A stretch of 64,000 nucleotides of DNA from Wurfbainia villosa. Taxonomy: Eukaryota > Streptophyta > Magnoliopsida > Zingiberales > Zingiberaceae. Positions 34,975 to 48,439 of the stretch are shown here, piece after piece. The stretch's first letter is position 1; the number at the start of each line of letters is the position of its first letter. Position numbers and translations under genes: made by a program. Below the pieces are notes generated by a model that saw nothing but the letters and a program-made list of their open reading frames with translations, did not search any database and was not told the origin of the DNA. The DNA lies in assembly GCA_025175895.1 (NCBI GenBank), contig CM045990.1, positions 43,334,658 through 43,398,657 on the forward strand, given 5' to 3'.

Positions 34975-35073
34975 TGTGGGCCTACGGGCCTTGTATTAAC
35001 CCGAAATGTTGTCACGTACAGGGGAGATGTTGTCCGTTTGATTTTCGACTCGGCATGCTCTCGGGGCGTGACA
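31743..35073 (+). repeat. 5' LTR of the Gypsy element (3.3 kb)
   Basis: It aligns with 49203-52219 plus 55567-56119. It contains a CT-rich tract (31965-32060), a hairpin-rich minisatellite (33715-33950) and three (TA)n runs (34382-34466, 34919-34966). Short ORFs starting in the CT-rich tract recur in all LTR copies but differ in frame, so no LTR-encoded protein is supported. Confidence 0.92.
33715..33950. repeat. Hairpin minisatellite in the 5' LTR
   Basis: Units of roughly 45 bp alternate actctctattggagagagagt with actctctaggatagagagt; each is itself a short inverted repeat. The matching block in the 3' LTR is 51185-51430, where the units are more regular. Confidence 0.85.
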
Positions 35074-35080
35074 ACTTTAG

Positions 35081-35098
35081 TGGTATCAAAGCCCAAGG
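35081..35098 (+). promoter_or_regulatory. Primer binding site of the Gypsy element
   Basis: TGGTATCAAAGCCCAAGG starts 7 bases after the 5' LTR. It resembles the initiator tRNA-Met complement with one or two changes. Confidence 0.8.
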
Positions 35099-37594
35099 TT
35101 CTGGGATGCCATACAATGTTGTTTTTGAGTTGAGTCTTGGATTCTCGGGAGTCGATTTATTCGGTTTTGATTTTTCGAGATGAGATGGATAGCGGCAGCT
35201 CAAGCGACGAGGTGAATTCTAAAAACTTATGGTTTAGTAGATATTTATCTAAACTTGATCGATAGGTGTATACAATAGAGTTATGACACATGCGACTTGT
35301 AGTAGGGTCGTCACAGCGACCAACCGGAGTGACCTTTAGGGTTTATACTCTCGATTTTAGTTGGCTATGCTTTTAATGTATATAAGGGAATAACTTTGTA
35401 GTGTTGGTTATTGTTAGAGTGGTATGAGTTGACCAAAATGACTGTTAAGTTTGAGTCTTGAACGTGTCGAAAAATGATTTACCTTTGAGAGTGATATTAA
35501 TTCGAGCAGGGGGCCAAGTTGTCACATTTATTATGGAAATCGAGACTACAGTCTTAGAGATTTCCACTAAGCTATCTAGTCGGATCATTACATGGGTAAT
35601 GGGTAATGAAACAGACTTGTAGACTATTATTGATCACGGATAGCGGAAGGCTAGGTTACGGTGTTTCATAGGGATTTTATCCCGAGTTGTTAAATCTTGA
35701 GATGTATAACCGTACTTTTGAGTACTTATGTTATCTGAGAAAGAAGAGTTGTTTGCATACCATTATCGGGATCAAGCCGGTTGGTGATAAATCAAAATAA
35801 TCTTCGGGAAATAATATATCACTTGATCATTGTTTAGTGATGTTGAAAGAGAGTATTTCCTCGTGTCACTTTTAGTGACATTGTAAGGAATTCTTGAGAT
35901 TCAAGAAAGGATGATCGGTTAGTGATATTGTATTGTCGTCGTGAGACTTGCAGGTTACGACCACCTAATAGCTCAAGAAGATGAATGGATGATTAAGCCA
36001 GCAGTTATTGGCTTATAGTTGGATTAGGATCGGATCTTCTAGATCCTGGGAAGACGTTGGATTGAGACAGAGTTTAGAAATGACTCGTCAAGGGTTTAAG
36101 AGTTGGAGACCTAAGCAAATATTGCGGTCAACTTAATAGAGTCGAAGTCTCCGTGTGGATAAAAGAGCAAGATCAGTCATAGGCTTTGAGCTATTTTAGA
36201 TTATAGAAGACCAACCAGATCATCGGGATGTTCTCGTGGATATCGAAAATCGAACAAAGACTTGAAGGGATTATGTGTAGCAGATCACGAAGACACGCGA
36301 AGTCAGATTATCCGTTGGATCAGTTCAACTGTTGCTATTGTAAGCAACTAGTACCGTGGAGGAGGTGTACTTTGAAGACTTAGTTGAAGACTACCAATGG
36401 TGTTCCGGGAGGATGATGCACCATCTCGACAGCAGAGATCAGCATAGAAGATGTGGGTTACCTTATCAGCATCAACCTACTACCTCAAGCGTGGTTGGAG
36501 TTCCTTGATACTCCCTTCGAGATCGGCCGAAGCGACATCGAAGACATTGTAGAAGACTCGTGACAACGACAAATAGTTACCTCGGATGTGTTTTGCTTAG
36601 ATGCGAAGAGAGTATACGACGAAGGTCGTATCTATTCGATATTCTACAGTTGCAGCTCGTAGGATTAAGTGATGGGATCAGATGATCTAGGAAAAATCCT
36701 CGGATCATTCATCGCAGAAATGCGACCGCTTTGTCGCGAACTGTTGGATCTGATCTGGTTCTCTTCGGAGAAAGGCCGAGACCTACGAGGAGCCTTTGGA
36801 TCGGATCGATAGATAATTGATGATTCAGGGTATTACTTTAGTTTACCCTCAATGTTAATATATTGAGAGATACTTGTATTTTACGAGTATCTTTGTTTAG
36901 AACATTCTTAGTTGGATTAGAAGGGTCCAATACATCGACTTAATGGGTCGGTGGTATCTCTACCGTCAGATGAGAAGTGGACCAACGATTAAGAAGTCAA
37001 GGGAGGTCCTTAGACTTGGATAGACATATCTTTACTGTAGACATATCCTTACGGATGGTCAAGTTGTTGAGATTATAGTATGATTATGTCTCTCAGATGT
37101 CCGTATAATCCGAGAGCATTCGGATGTAGTTTCGGACGAACTCCTAGCCTTGTCGTTGCTTGGGCAAGTGGAGTAGGCGATCGAAATGATTGCGGAAATA
37201 GTTATGGTATTGAAGATCACATATCGAGTGATAGTTTTGTTGGTATCAGTGTTGCTAAACACTATAGAAATTGGAAGAACGTGAGTTGCAATTATAGGAG
37301 ATGTTGGAGGGGATATTTATCTATTCCAGTATTCCTCCTTGAGAAGATCCGGAACTCTTTGTTGAAAGAGAGATGAACCTTTGAAAGTATGCATCGATTA
37401 TCGATGATGGAATACAGTAGTTGTCGTGATGAATATCCTCCGTTGGGGATAGATGATTTGTTTATATCAGCAAAAGACACCTGTGTATACTCTAGGATTT
37501 GGTTTACGACTGAAGTGTTGATATTGTAGTGACATGGTATCATACAATTATCATAATCATTGTGATGATTGATACATCATCAACTTAGAGTAAG
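35099..37594 (+). pseudogene. Degenerate Gypsy gag-pol, first part
   Basis: No frame over 100 codons is on the coding strand. A gag start may be the ATGGATAGCGG at 35184. Near 37370-37460 the readable remnant EPLKVCIDYR marks the reverse-transcriptase palm, followed by words matching the NPLxxIDDLF region. Small indels are so frequent that a frame cannot be followed. Confidence 0.7.
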
Positions 37595-38808
37595 TGTTGG
37601 TGCAATCGGTCCAGGTCATGATTGACCAGGACTCGAGTTTGACTCGAGGGAGACTTTGATGGTTGACTAGGGTTGACCATGTGTTTATGGGAAAGTCCAA
37701 GTCATGGGTACTTGGCATGGAAAGTCCAACATGGGTTGGCAAGGGAAAGTCCAAGCTTGAGTCTTGGCATTTGAGAAGTCCAAGGGTTTGATATTGGCAG
37801 CGTAAAGTCCAAGCAGGAGTCTTGGCAGCATAAGTCCAATGGTTGGCGGCGTAAAGTCCAAGCGGAGTCTTGGCGGCATAAGTCCAATGTGCCTTGGCGG
37901 TGTAGACACCGTTAGCATGACATAGCCGAGGGAAGCACCTGGAGACTAGCGCGATGGATGAACAAGTCATGGATGACTTGGAGGGATCCGAGAGGCGTGA
38001 GGCTGATGGAGGTGGCTAGAAGGCTTAGGTCTAGGCTAAGGGTGGTCTAGCAAGTATGGGGGCACCATACTTGGGTTAAAACCTCATTCTTGAGGTTGGC
38101 GATGCATTATGGCGGTTCGTGAGTCGACTTTGAGTTATTTGCGGCGAGTGAAAATATCTCGATCGCCAAGGGATGACGATCGGCCAATCGAGTGTCGAGC
38201 AAGCGCTCGTGGCTGAGTCGATTAGCGTTAAGTGGCCGCCAATGTTGGCGATCGCGCTAAGAGATCCGTTGGAGTTTTTCGCGTGGATCGATCCGTTGTC
38301 TCACGACAAGTGGCATCGATCGGCGGGACTTATATGGTGATGGTAAATCCAAACTTGACGGTTAAAAGGAGCTGTTCGTGGGAGGATTGGAAGTGTTCTC
38401 TTGGGATTTGAAGGGAATAGTTGGTGCTCTTCCATTCCTTCAAGCTAGTCCAAGGCAACCAACAAGCGATCTAAAGACATTTGTAAAGTGATCTCTTTAC
38501 TTGTTATTGTATTTCATTGTATGCTTGTTGTACTTAGTTTATTGTAAGTTGTCGAGGATTCTCCACCTCCGACTTGTGTCGAGAAGGAGTTATTTGATAG
38601 TGGTGTGTGTTTGGCATCGCTAGGGCTCGTTTGAGCCCGATCGTGGAGTAGGAACCATTACGGTTCGAACCGCTATATCTTGTGTTCGTGTGATTGTTGT
38701 ATTTGTTCGCTATTATTTCTATTCCTGCGCATAACGAATCTTGTAGACAAGCGAGCGATTTCCATTCCATGTCGGTCACTATTCACTCTAGCTGTCGAAT
38801 TCCCAACA
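37595..38808 (+). repeat. 5' LTR of gag-only copy B
   Basis: It is 1214 bp, starts TGTTGGTGCAATCGG and ends cccaaca. Relative to the 3' LTR (1303 bp) it lacks a block corresponding to 42482-42582, besides many short indels in CG-rich words. Confidence 0.92.
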
Positions 38809-39479
38809 AGTGGTATCGAGCCTGGTGGCTCTTCAACGGATTAACTGGCAAGACGCTAGAGGTAAAAGATGGAAGTCCAAGATCAATTAGGATGGGACAT
38901 CAACACACCTCTTATTCACTCTATGGATAGAAGGTTTCAATTCTTGGAAGCGATTGAAGATTTTTTGATAATGAGAGACCTTGAGGAATGGTGGCCTTGA
39001 TGGAAGGATTTGAATATCCTAAGGGACCAAAGGGAGGGTTTCTCAAGAAGAAGAAATGGAGTGAGCAACTCCGGCAATTCGAGAAAAACAAGAAGGTAAT
39101 CAAATTCATTTTGATTAATTCCAAATGAATTCTTGTGTAGCCTAGGTGAATGCATGCTAAGGAGCTATGGAGCGATTTGGCAAAGCTCCATGAAAGCCCA
39201 TCAATGGTCCAAGAGGAAGAGACCGAAGAGGCTAATGCATCATCCTCACAAGGAAGTGAGGACTTGAGGTTGAGAGATCATCAACATCCAAAGAGGAAGA
39301 GGAAGTAGAATCGGAAGTTGATATCAATTTCGGGTTGGTGGAGGAAGTGGAAGAAGCATCCACCTCAAGGATTGAGGGAGGAGATAACTTTCACACGAAC
39401 ATCAAGAAGCTTCGACATCCGGTCAAGATGAAGAAGCCCAAAGTCAAATTCGTCTCCATTACCTAGGTAACTCAAACAC

Positions 39480-40520
39480 TCAGGTTCAAATAAAATTCAT
39501 ATCATTTGTTTTGAGTGTAGGGAATGACACTAAGAGTAAGTGTCCAAAAGGGTCAAGAAGGCTCAACCGGTTCCAAAGGTCAAAGATGCGGTTCCCCAAC
39601 ACCTAAAGGCAAGGAGCATCATATGCTTCAAGTGCAATTCAAAAGGACATTATAGGAATCAATGTCCTAGGGGGAAGAAGACTCAAAATGGAGCATCATA
39701 TGTAGGGAGCTAAGGCAAACCCTAGGGTAACTTCTAATTTTGCTCTTTCTTCAATTTATAAGCAAAAGCATGCTAGGGATTTTAATTCTCTTGCAATTCA
39801 CCATGAAAAGCATGCTAGAGATAAATATATTTATTTAGGAGCTAAAAGCGTTAACTTCAAAAGTAAGGAGAAATTTGGGACTAATGTCCCTAAAAACAAT
39901 TTATCTAAGGACAAACCTAGGTCAAATAACTCTAAGAAAATTTTACCTAGGGAGACCATTAGAAAGGTGCAAGAGCACCTAGGTGTTAATCCTAAATGGA
40001 CTAGGCATATGCCTAGAAAGTCCCATGCTCAAGAATTTAATCAAAAATCAATTGGGCAATTGGAATTAGAGAATCAAGTCTTGAGGTCAAGGCTTGAAAA
40101 ACTTGAGAAGACCCTTAAAATTATACAAAATCAATTTAAAGGGTCAAATGATCAAAAGTCTAGGTCCAAATCTCAAAGTCAACACCAAGGACCTAAGAGT
40201 CAAAAGTCAACCAAGGGCAAGCAAGGTTTGGGTCACAAACCTAAGCCTAAGGTGGCTTATCATAGTGTTCCATTTGATTATGGAACTCAAATTAGGTCTA
40301 GGAAGACCAAGGTCAATAGGGAAGTCATCCCTAGAGTTGACCAAAGGGTGTGCCTAGTGGCTAGGGTTTCTAGGAAACCTAGGGTGGCCACTAAGAAGGT
40401 TGCAAGGGGAGTTACCTAGAGTCAACTAGGTAAGACCCAAATGACCAAGGCTAACAAGCCTAGGAAGGTCATTAGAAAGGTATCTAGGGAGGATATCCTA
40501 AGGAATATCTAATTAACCCT
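39480..40520 (+). pseudogene. Broken gag of gag-only copy B
   Basis: The zinc knuckle CFKCNSKGHYRNQC is encoded at 39624-39665. The upstream knuckle near 39510 has lost bases. A 150-codon open stretch (39967-40419) covers the coiled coil (LELENQVLRSRLEKLEKTL) and the basic tail, with LGHKPKPK and FDYGTQIRSRKTKVNRE as in copy A. Frameshifts and a stop at 40418 separate the parts. Confidence 0.88.
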
Positions 40521-42431
40521 AGGAGCTCAAATAGGTTTTGGGTTCCTAAGAGTGATTGATTCACGCTAGATGGGTTTAGTGTGACCATTGGATGGGTAGT
40601 TAACTCAACCATGGTAAAGGTGACTTTAGGATATTTTCAAGGTTATGGTTACCTTGGAAATAGATTTGATATCCTAAAAGATTTTAGGATGTGCCAATAT
40701 TAATTATGAAGTTTGATAAAATGATCAAAATTGGCACAATTTAGGTTTAGAGATTAGTGTGCCATTTTGGGTTTTGGCACACTTGGGAAAAAAACAAAAA
40801 TGTGGCAAAATGCAATTAATTATATGAAATGAAAATAAATATTAAAATTAAGGTATAACTATATATATATATTTTATATGCCATGCTTTGTTTGAAATAT
40901 AACATGACATGAAATCATGATTAGTTTTAAACATAAAATGTCATGATCATGTTTAGGTTTAGGTTAATGTCATGTGTTTTTAGATTTCATCTTATGCCAT
41001 GACATCATGATTATGAGATGTTTATCTATATCATCTCAAATGCCATAATCACTCATGCATTTAAGATAATTTGATTGAAATTGATTTAAGGACAATGATG
41101 ACTTGGAGTCCCATTTATAAGGGAATCAAGTAGAGTTGCCTTAGAAAAATGCATGAAACCCTAGTATTAGGAAGAACAAAACCCACATCTCATATCAAAT
41201 TGACATGTATGTTTATTTATACACGATAGATACATTTGAGTTGCTATGATATGAGTTAAGTTCAAGGTGCATAGTTTTTGCATCTAGATGAACTAAAACT
41301 CATCTAATTCTATTTGTGGATCATTATGACAGCTTGTGTACAAGTCATGTACATAGAGCCCAAGCAATATGATCCAAAATAAGGTTTTGAAAACATTTTA
41401 AAATCATTTTTAAAAACCTTGGTGAAGTCTTTTGATAGTGATCACCATTGATGAGATTGATACAAAGTGAGCTTAAACTTTAAAGTTTTTAACTTTTGGA
41501 TTTTGTATCAATTTCACTATTTTTATGGGTAAAATATTTTCAAACATTTTTTCACCCATTGTTTTAGTCATAAGTATTATCATTATCAAATTTAGTGATT
41601 TTTAGATATACGTATAATTATTTGAATTTCTGATTGATAAATTGAAATTGAATTCTACGATCCGCCACTGGTGGCGGTCGATGGATGGCGATTGGCTTGT
41701 CATCATTGCCAGTCTGATTCGGTTAAGGTTTGTTTGCCCATTTTCCATGGTAAGGTCCCTAATCACTCCTAACCTAGGATATGCTTTAGGAAGCATTATA
41801 AAGGGTGAAAATCCATTGGATATGGATTAGGAGTTGTGTTAGGTCAAAGTATCAAATTTAGGGTGAGTAAAAGTTCTATGTTGAGATTAGAACCTTAATT
41901 TTGGTGGTTTAGAGTTCCTATTGACTTAGGGGCTTCCTAAGGACATTGTTGGTGCAATGATCAAGGGGAAGCAAGCCTTTAGGGGGAGTTATCCATCTTG
42001 GGATGATGGATGTGTTTTTCTCTTTGAAGAGGAGAAGTTATTGGGAGAGTATCATCAATTGGGAAAATTGATGGCTTTTTGATACCCAATTTGGAAATTG
42101 GGAGAGAGTATAGGATTGCCTCTCTTGAGTGATATGTGACTTATCACTAGGAAGATGGTAGACATCCTAGGTATTTTTGAATCAAGGGGGAGATTGTAAG
42201 ATCTCATTGGGACATGAGACATTGACCTCCTTGGAGAGATAACCTTTTTGATGTTAGTCAAAAAGGGGAAGAATATTTGGGAGAGAACATTTGGTTTACT
42301 TTTTCACTTGAATGTTTGGGGAAGAACATTTGGTGAGTGTTTACCAATTTGGGATAATTGGTAAGGGATTTGAGTTAGTGTTCTAACTCATGATTTGATT
42401 GGTTTTTGTCAAACATCAAAAAGGGGGAGAT

Positions 42432-43734
42432 TGTTGGTGCATCGGTCCAGTCATGATTGACCCGGGACTCGAGTTGACTCAGTGATGTTTTGATGTTTAA
42501 TAAGTAGTTTTAAAGTGTTGACATTGATGTCGGTTAATATGTTGGAGATTGTTTATACAATCGGCCATTATAATTGAGGACTCGAGTTTGACTCGAGACT
42601 TTGATGGTTGACTAGGGTTGACCATGTGTTTATGGGAAAGTCCAAGTCATGGGTACTTGGCATGGAAAGTCCATGGGTTTGGCAAGGAAAGTCAAGCTTA
42701 GTCTTGGCATTTGAGTCGGGTTTGATATTGGCGGTAAAGTCCGGCGAGTCGCATAAGTCCAATGGTTGGCGTAAAGTCCAAGCGAGTCTTGGCGCCCAAT
42801 GTGCCTTGGTGTAGACAGTTAGCGTCATAGCGAGACCGGAGTAGCGATGGATGAACAAGTCATGGATGACTTGGAGGGATCCGAGGCGTGGTGATGGAGG
42901 TGGCTAGAAGGCTTAGGTCTAGGCTAAGGGTGGTCTAGCAAATGGGGCACCATACTTGGGTTAAAACCTCATTCTTGAGGTTGGCGGTCGGCATTATGGC
43001 GGTTCATTGCGTAGTCGACGTTCGATGCGAGTGAAAATGCTCACGCGGTCGCCGGGATGACGATCACCATCGAGTATCGAGCAGAAAGTGTAGAGCATTG
43101 ACTTCTGGTTAGCGGTCGGCGCCAATGTTGATCGGCGCTAAGAGATCCGTTAGTTTTCCAGCGTGGATCGATCCGTTGTCTCGACAAAGTGGCATCATCA
43201 TTGTGGACTTATGGCGGTCGTGATGTAATCCACCCGGCGTTAAAAGGAGCTGTTTGTGGGAGGATTGAAGCAAGTGTTCTCTTGGGCGATTTGAAGGGGA
43301 ATAGTTGGTGCTCTTCCAGTCCTTCAAGGCTAGTCCAAGGCAACCAAAAGCAAGCGATCTAAAGACATTTGTAAAGTGATCTCTTTACTTGTATTGCATT
43401 GTATTTCATTGTAATTGCTTGTTGTACTTAGTTTATTGTTGTAAACTGTTGTACGAGGATTCTCCACCTCCGACTTGTGTCGAGAAGGAGTTATTTGATA
43501 GTGGTGTGTGTTTGGCATCGCTAGGGCTCGTTTGAGCCCGATCCGTGGAGTAGGAACCATTACGGTTCCGAACCACGTTATATCTTTGTGTTCGTGTGAT
43601 TGTTGTATTTCGTTACTGCTATTATTTCTATTCCGCTGCGCATAACGAATCTTGTAGACAAACGCGAACGATTTCCATCTACGTACGGGTCACCCGCTAT
43701 TCACCCCCCCTCTAGCGGTGTCGAATTCCCAACA
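42432..43734 (+). repeat. 3' LTR of gag-only copy B
   Basis: It is 1303 bp and ends gaattcccaaca before the target duplication. The last 350 bp match the 5' LTR closely, while the middle is full of short indels. Confidence 0.92.
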
Positions 43735-43739
43735 GTAAG

Positions 43740-44699
43740 CAGGATGCAGGTGTATGGAGGACGGCAATTTCATACTTAGTATGAATTCTATGAGTTTTGA
43801 TTGTGTTGTTAGACTATTAAACGATTTAGTCGTCCATGGATTTGAGAATCGTGTATCCTGGACACGATTGGATCAGTTGTGGTTGTTGGAGTTGCGTAAC
43901 ATGATCACTGTTGATTGTGGTAGTTGGAGTTGTACACTTGACCACCGTAGACGGTGGTTTGCCATGTATGTTTTGGTTAGTACTGTAGATGTTGATAGAA
44001 TGTCTTAGCATTACTATACCACGGACTTGTTTGACAAAGGTGATGATGGAAATCATTTAGTCGGAAGCTGATGAAACCATTTACAAGACCTAGACGGTGG
44101 TTAACTTTTACACGAGTATTAATTAATCCTTCCGGAGTGGATAAAAGGATGATGTACGCAGATGCGTCGTTTCAGGGATCAGAATGATTCCGATGCAGAT
44201 GAATGAGGCATATCTTATGCCTACGACAGTTAAGAAACTACGAGATAGTCTGTCATATACATGGCGTGACTTTAGTAGTTATTATCTGGATTTGTAATTG
44301 TATGGAGCAGGAATGCTCATGAGATTGTAACTAGCTACTGGGTAGCTACTATAGAGTTGCTGAAGCGCGAACAATTGCAACAAAAGAGATTGATTGCTAT
44401 AGTCTTCCATGCACTTACAACGTGTGTGGAGTGTCTCTTGGATGATTGATGGACTCCTCTTTTGAGAAAATAATTCTCCGTCTCTGATGAGGATAGTGGG
44501 TTCCGGAGTTGCAGTGTTTAAGGAAAAGTTCCTACAGAAAGCACATCATTCGGGATGGGCTATATACCTTGGTGGTACTCAGATGTACCGAGAGTGAAAC
44601 GTTTGTACTGGTGGAATGGTATAAAGAGAGTTATAGCAGATTTTGCTGCTCGATGTTTAGTATGCTAGTAAGTGAAGGCTGAACATCAGAAACTCGTTG
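43740..44699 (+). pseudogene. Degenerate Gypsy pol, RNase H part
   Basis: Readable remnants around 44110-44240 include LPSGVDKRMMYADASFQGS-like sequence and a CVLMQMNEA-like word, matching the RNase H region of Gypsy polyproteins (YSDAS, GLGCVLMQ). Stops and frame changes are frequent. It follows on from 37594 across the gag-only guest. Confidence 0.7.
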
Positions 44700-45427
44700 G
44701 ATTGCTCTAGAAAATTTCGATTTTGGAATGGAAGTGGGAGCATATCACGATTGATTGCGTTACGGGATTGCCTAGAACCCGTAAAGGACGTGATGCGATT
44801 TGGGTGATTGTGGATCGACTAACCAAATCAGCTCATTTCCTACCTATTCGTGGGTCGTACTTATTGGATCGCCAGCGGCGTTGTATTCAAAGATTATATC
44901 GTGGGTACTTTTAAGTACCATATCGGATAGGATTAGTTTACCTCACGATTTTATGATGCACGGACTATAAAGAGCTTCGGCTTAGTGCAACATTTTATCC
45001 ATGTGATGGGATTTGAGCATGACATTCAAGCGTTGGAGGATCTATTCAGATCTTGTGTGGATTATGGAGGTGTAGCTTATCGGTTGACTTTACCTCGACA
45101 CGTGGGTGCTCACGTATTTCTGTTGTTATCTTTGAAATACGCGCATCGACCAAGTTCGAAGAGGTTTCGATTCTACCCGTCTAATGCGACTTACGAGGAG
45201 ATTTGATGTATTCTGATTAGCGACGTCGATTGGAACAAAACCATCTGACTCATAAAGGTGGGATGACAGCATCATATTGATGAGGAGGTTATGTGGGAGC
45301 TGGAAGATACTATCCGAGCTCGATAGTCTCATCTAGTCACTTGAGGAAGGTATGTGGTCCTTTCAGAAACTTACTCAATTTTGCATGTTAATGAAATTTG
45401 GGGACCAAATTTTATTAAGTGGGGAGA
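44700..45427 (+). pseudogene. Gypsy integrase fragment, copy 1
   Basis: ITIDCVTGLPRTRKGRDAIW and VDRLTKSAHFLPIRG show the integrase core start. After about 44920 the frame is broken by small deletions. The last part reads YGGVAYRLTLPRH and a partial post-integrase tail. It ends at a polypurine-like ggggagaataag before the first partial LTR. Confidence 0.85.
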
Positions 45428-46550
45428 ATAAGAAGAAAAAAAATCCCTTGCTAAGTAGGAATTATCTTATAGAATTTTCAGGAATTTTTAAAAAAAATTC
45501 TAAATTTAAATGGAGGTTCTATGGATATTTTATGGAGATAAAACGAACAGGCTTTTGTAAAGCTTGTTTAGACTATCTTGTATTAAATGGTTTAATTAAA
45601 CTAAATCCGCCATTTCATGGTTTTTTTGTTCCGACTCGTCTTTTCTTCTTGATCCGACCTTTCCTTCTCCTCCTTCCCCCGCGCGTCTTCCTCCTCCAAA
45701 TCGCTCGTCGCTCCACTCTGCCCGCCCTTTCTTTGTTGGGCCTCGCGTCCGCGCCGTAGCGCGAGCACCCGGCCTTTCTTTCTTCCGATCGAGCGCCATC
45801 ACAACTCCTGATCGCCGTTGATCGAACCTTCTGCCGTCTGAGACCTCTACCGGAGCAGACGACGACTGGGAAGGAAGTCGGTGCCCCTTGCTTCTCCGTG
45901 ATCCCGCAACGGTCGATGGCTCCTTCCAGTGGGAGATCCGGCTATAGGCGAAGAGGCGCGCATCGCGTGGCCGGAATTAAGTTATCGATGTCGTGTATCT
46001 TCGAGCAAGCCACCTTTGGGTCTTTCCGTTGCGAGTTATTGATCTCCTCTGTCGATCGATTATATTTGTGGGTGCTAGGTAAGGGTGATTCCTTACATTG
46101 GACCAGATTTAGGCTACGGTGCATCTTCCGTTGAGCTCGTCTGTATTGACAGTGTTGGTGTCGGCAAATAGGGATAAGTAAAGGTGTGTTCTGGTTACGT
46201 GGAGTTGATCTGAGGATTAACTATCGGTGAAGCTTCAAGTGTAGGAAGGCATTCTCCTTTGTCTGTGAATTCAATTTTGATTCGTTTGATGGACGGTGAG
46301 TTGTGAGCTTAGTGAATTCCATTTAGTTGAGTATGTGGATGGTTGGGGTCAGAGATGGAAGGATTTGTTGGTATCGTTCTTGCTATATCTTTTGCCGATG
46401 TTGCAAGTGTAGCTCGGATCGTTGTAGGAAAAAGAGCTGTGATAGGAGTATTGGTTGTTTGTGTTGATTATGTTCGGTTATTACTAGTTTGATGTATATA
46501 TTTTGATTTGGAGATCTTAGTGTATTGGATTATGTTGGTTATACTATTAG
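45428..46550 (+). repeat. Partial LTR copy 1 of the internal array
   Basis: It matches the first third of the Gypsy LTR (tcccttgctaagtaggaatt onward) and stops at the word ttatactattag, where the sequence switches to integrase. It is heavily eroded by short deletions compared with 49203-50480. Confidence 0.88.
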
Positions 46551-47264
46551 TGGAAGCATATCACGATTGATTGCGTTGGATTGCCTAGAACCCGTGGGGC
46601 GTGATGCGATTTGGGTGATTGTGGATCGTGACCAAATCACTCATTTCCTACCTCGTGGATCGTACTTGTTGGATCGTCGCGTTGTATTAGAAGATTATCG
46701 ATTATGGTACTTTTAAGTACCATATCGGATAGGATTCGCGATTTACCTCGCGATTTGGCGATCGCACGGACTATGAAACGCTTCTTAGTGCAACGCTTTA
46801 TCCATGGTGATGGGATTTTGAGCATGACATTCAAACGTTGGAGGATCTATTCAGATCTTGTGTCGTGGATTATGGAGGTGTAGCTTATCGGTTGACTTTA
46901 CCTCCGACACTTGTGGGTGCTCACAACGTATTTCCTGTTGTTATGCTGGGGAAATACGCGCCGCCATATGACCAAGTTCTAAAAGAGATTTCAATTCTAC
47001 CCCAGTCTAATGCTACTTACGAGGAGATTTGGTGTATTCTAATACGACGTCGATTCTGAAACAAAACCATCTGACCCATAAAGGTGGGATGACAGCATCA
47101 TATTGATGAGGAGGCTATGTGGGAGCTGGAAGATACTATCCGAGCTCGATAGTCTCATCTAGTCACTTGAGGAAGGTATGTGATCCTTTCGGAAACTTGC
47201 TTGAAGTAAATTTTTGCATGTTAGTACGAAATTTGGGGACCAAATTTTATTAAGTGGGGGAGAA
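46551..47264 (+). pseudogene. Gypsy integrase fragment, copy 2
   Basis: It starts tggaagcatatcacgattga directly after LTR sequence, as in copy 3. Readable blocks are WVIVDRDQITHFLPRGSYL-like sequence and YGGVAYRLTLPPTLVGAHNV. Many frameshifts are present. It ends at the polypurine tract before 47265. Confidence 0.85.
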
Positions 47265-48439
47265 TGTAAGATACCGAAAAAAAAATCCCTTGCTAAGTAG
47301 GAATTATCTTATAGAATTTTCAGGAATTTTTAAAAAAATTTCTAAATTTAAATGGAGGTTCTATGGATATTTTATGGAGATAAAATGAACAGGCTTTTGT
47401 AAAGCTTGTTTAGACTATCTTGTATTAAATGGTTTGATTAAACTAAATTCGCCGTTTCCCGTCGATTTCAATGTTCGCGACTCGTCTTTTCTTCTTCGCG
47501 ATCCCGACCTTTCCTTCTCCTCCTTCCCCCGCACGTCTTCCTCCTCCAAATCGCTCGTCGCTCCACTGCCGTCCCACCGCCGACTTTGTTGGGCTCGCGT
47601 CCGATCGCTGTCGCCAAGTGCGAGCACCACACCGCCTTTCTTTCTTGGATCGGCGCCGTCACCTCGATCGTCGATCGAACCTTCACGTCGAGACCTCTAC
47701 GGCAGAAGAAGAAGTCGGTTTGCTTCTCCGTGATCCCGGTGATCCTTCCGGTGGGAGATCCGCTATAAGCCGCCGACATCGACTGGCCGAATTAGGGTCG
47801 ATGGCGAGTCGATCAGGTGTCATACTTTTGAGCAAGCCACCTTGGTCTTTTCGCGAGTTATTGATCTCCTCTGTCGTGGTAAGCGATCGTGGGTGCTAAA
47901 GGGGTGATTCCTTACATTGGACCAGATTAGGCTACGGTGCATCTTCCTTGCGTTGAGCTCGATCATTGAGTGTTGGTGTCGGCAAATAGGGATAAGTAAA
48001 GGTGTATGGTTACGTGGAGTTGATCTTGCGGTGAGGATTAACTATCGGTGAAGCTTCAAGTGTAGGTAAGCAAGGTCAGTTCTCCCTTTGTACTGTGAAT
48101 TCAATTTTGATTCGTTTGATGGACAGTGAGTTGTGAGCTTAGTGAATTCCATTCGGTTGAAGTGGCTGTGGATGGAATATGCAGTAGAAATTATGGTCTT
48201 GGCTGTGAAATTGGAAGGGATGGACAGACCGGATTTGTTGGTATCGTTCTTGCTATGAGTATCTTTTGCCGATTGTTGCAAGTGTAGCTCGGATCGTTGT
48301 AGGAAAAAGGGGAGCTGTGATAGGAGTGGTATTGGTTGTTTCGGGTGTTGATTATGTTCGGTTATTACTAGTTTGATGTCTGATATATTTTGATTTGGAG
48401 ATCTTAGTGTATTGGATTATGTTGGTTATACTCTGTTAG
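47265..48439 (+). repeat. Partial LTR copy 2 of the internal array
   Basis: It opens TGTAAGATACCG after a polypurine tract and stops at ctctgttag/tggaagc, the same breakpoint as copy 1. Confidence 0.9.

Larger units (their letters stand above)
37595..43734 (+). mobile_element. Gag-only LTR retrotransposon, copy B
   Basis: It is the same family as 21308-27294 but on the plus strand. The target duplication is GTAAG (37590-37594 and 43735-43739). The 5' LTR is 37595-38808, the primer binding site TGGTATCGAGCCTGG at 38811-38825, the polypurine tract aaaaagggggagat at 42418-42431 and the 3' LTR 42432-43734. The interior again lacks pol. It splits the Gypsy pol region. Confidence 0.93.
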
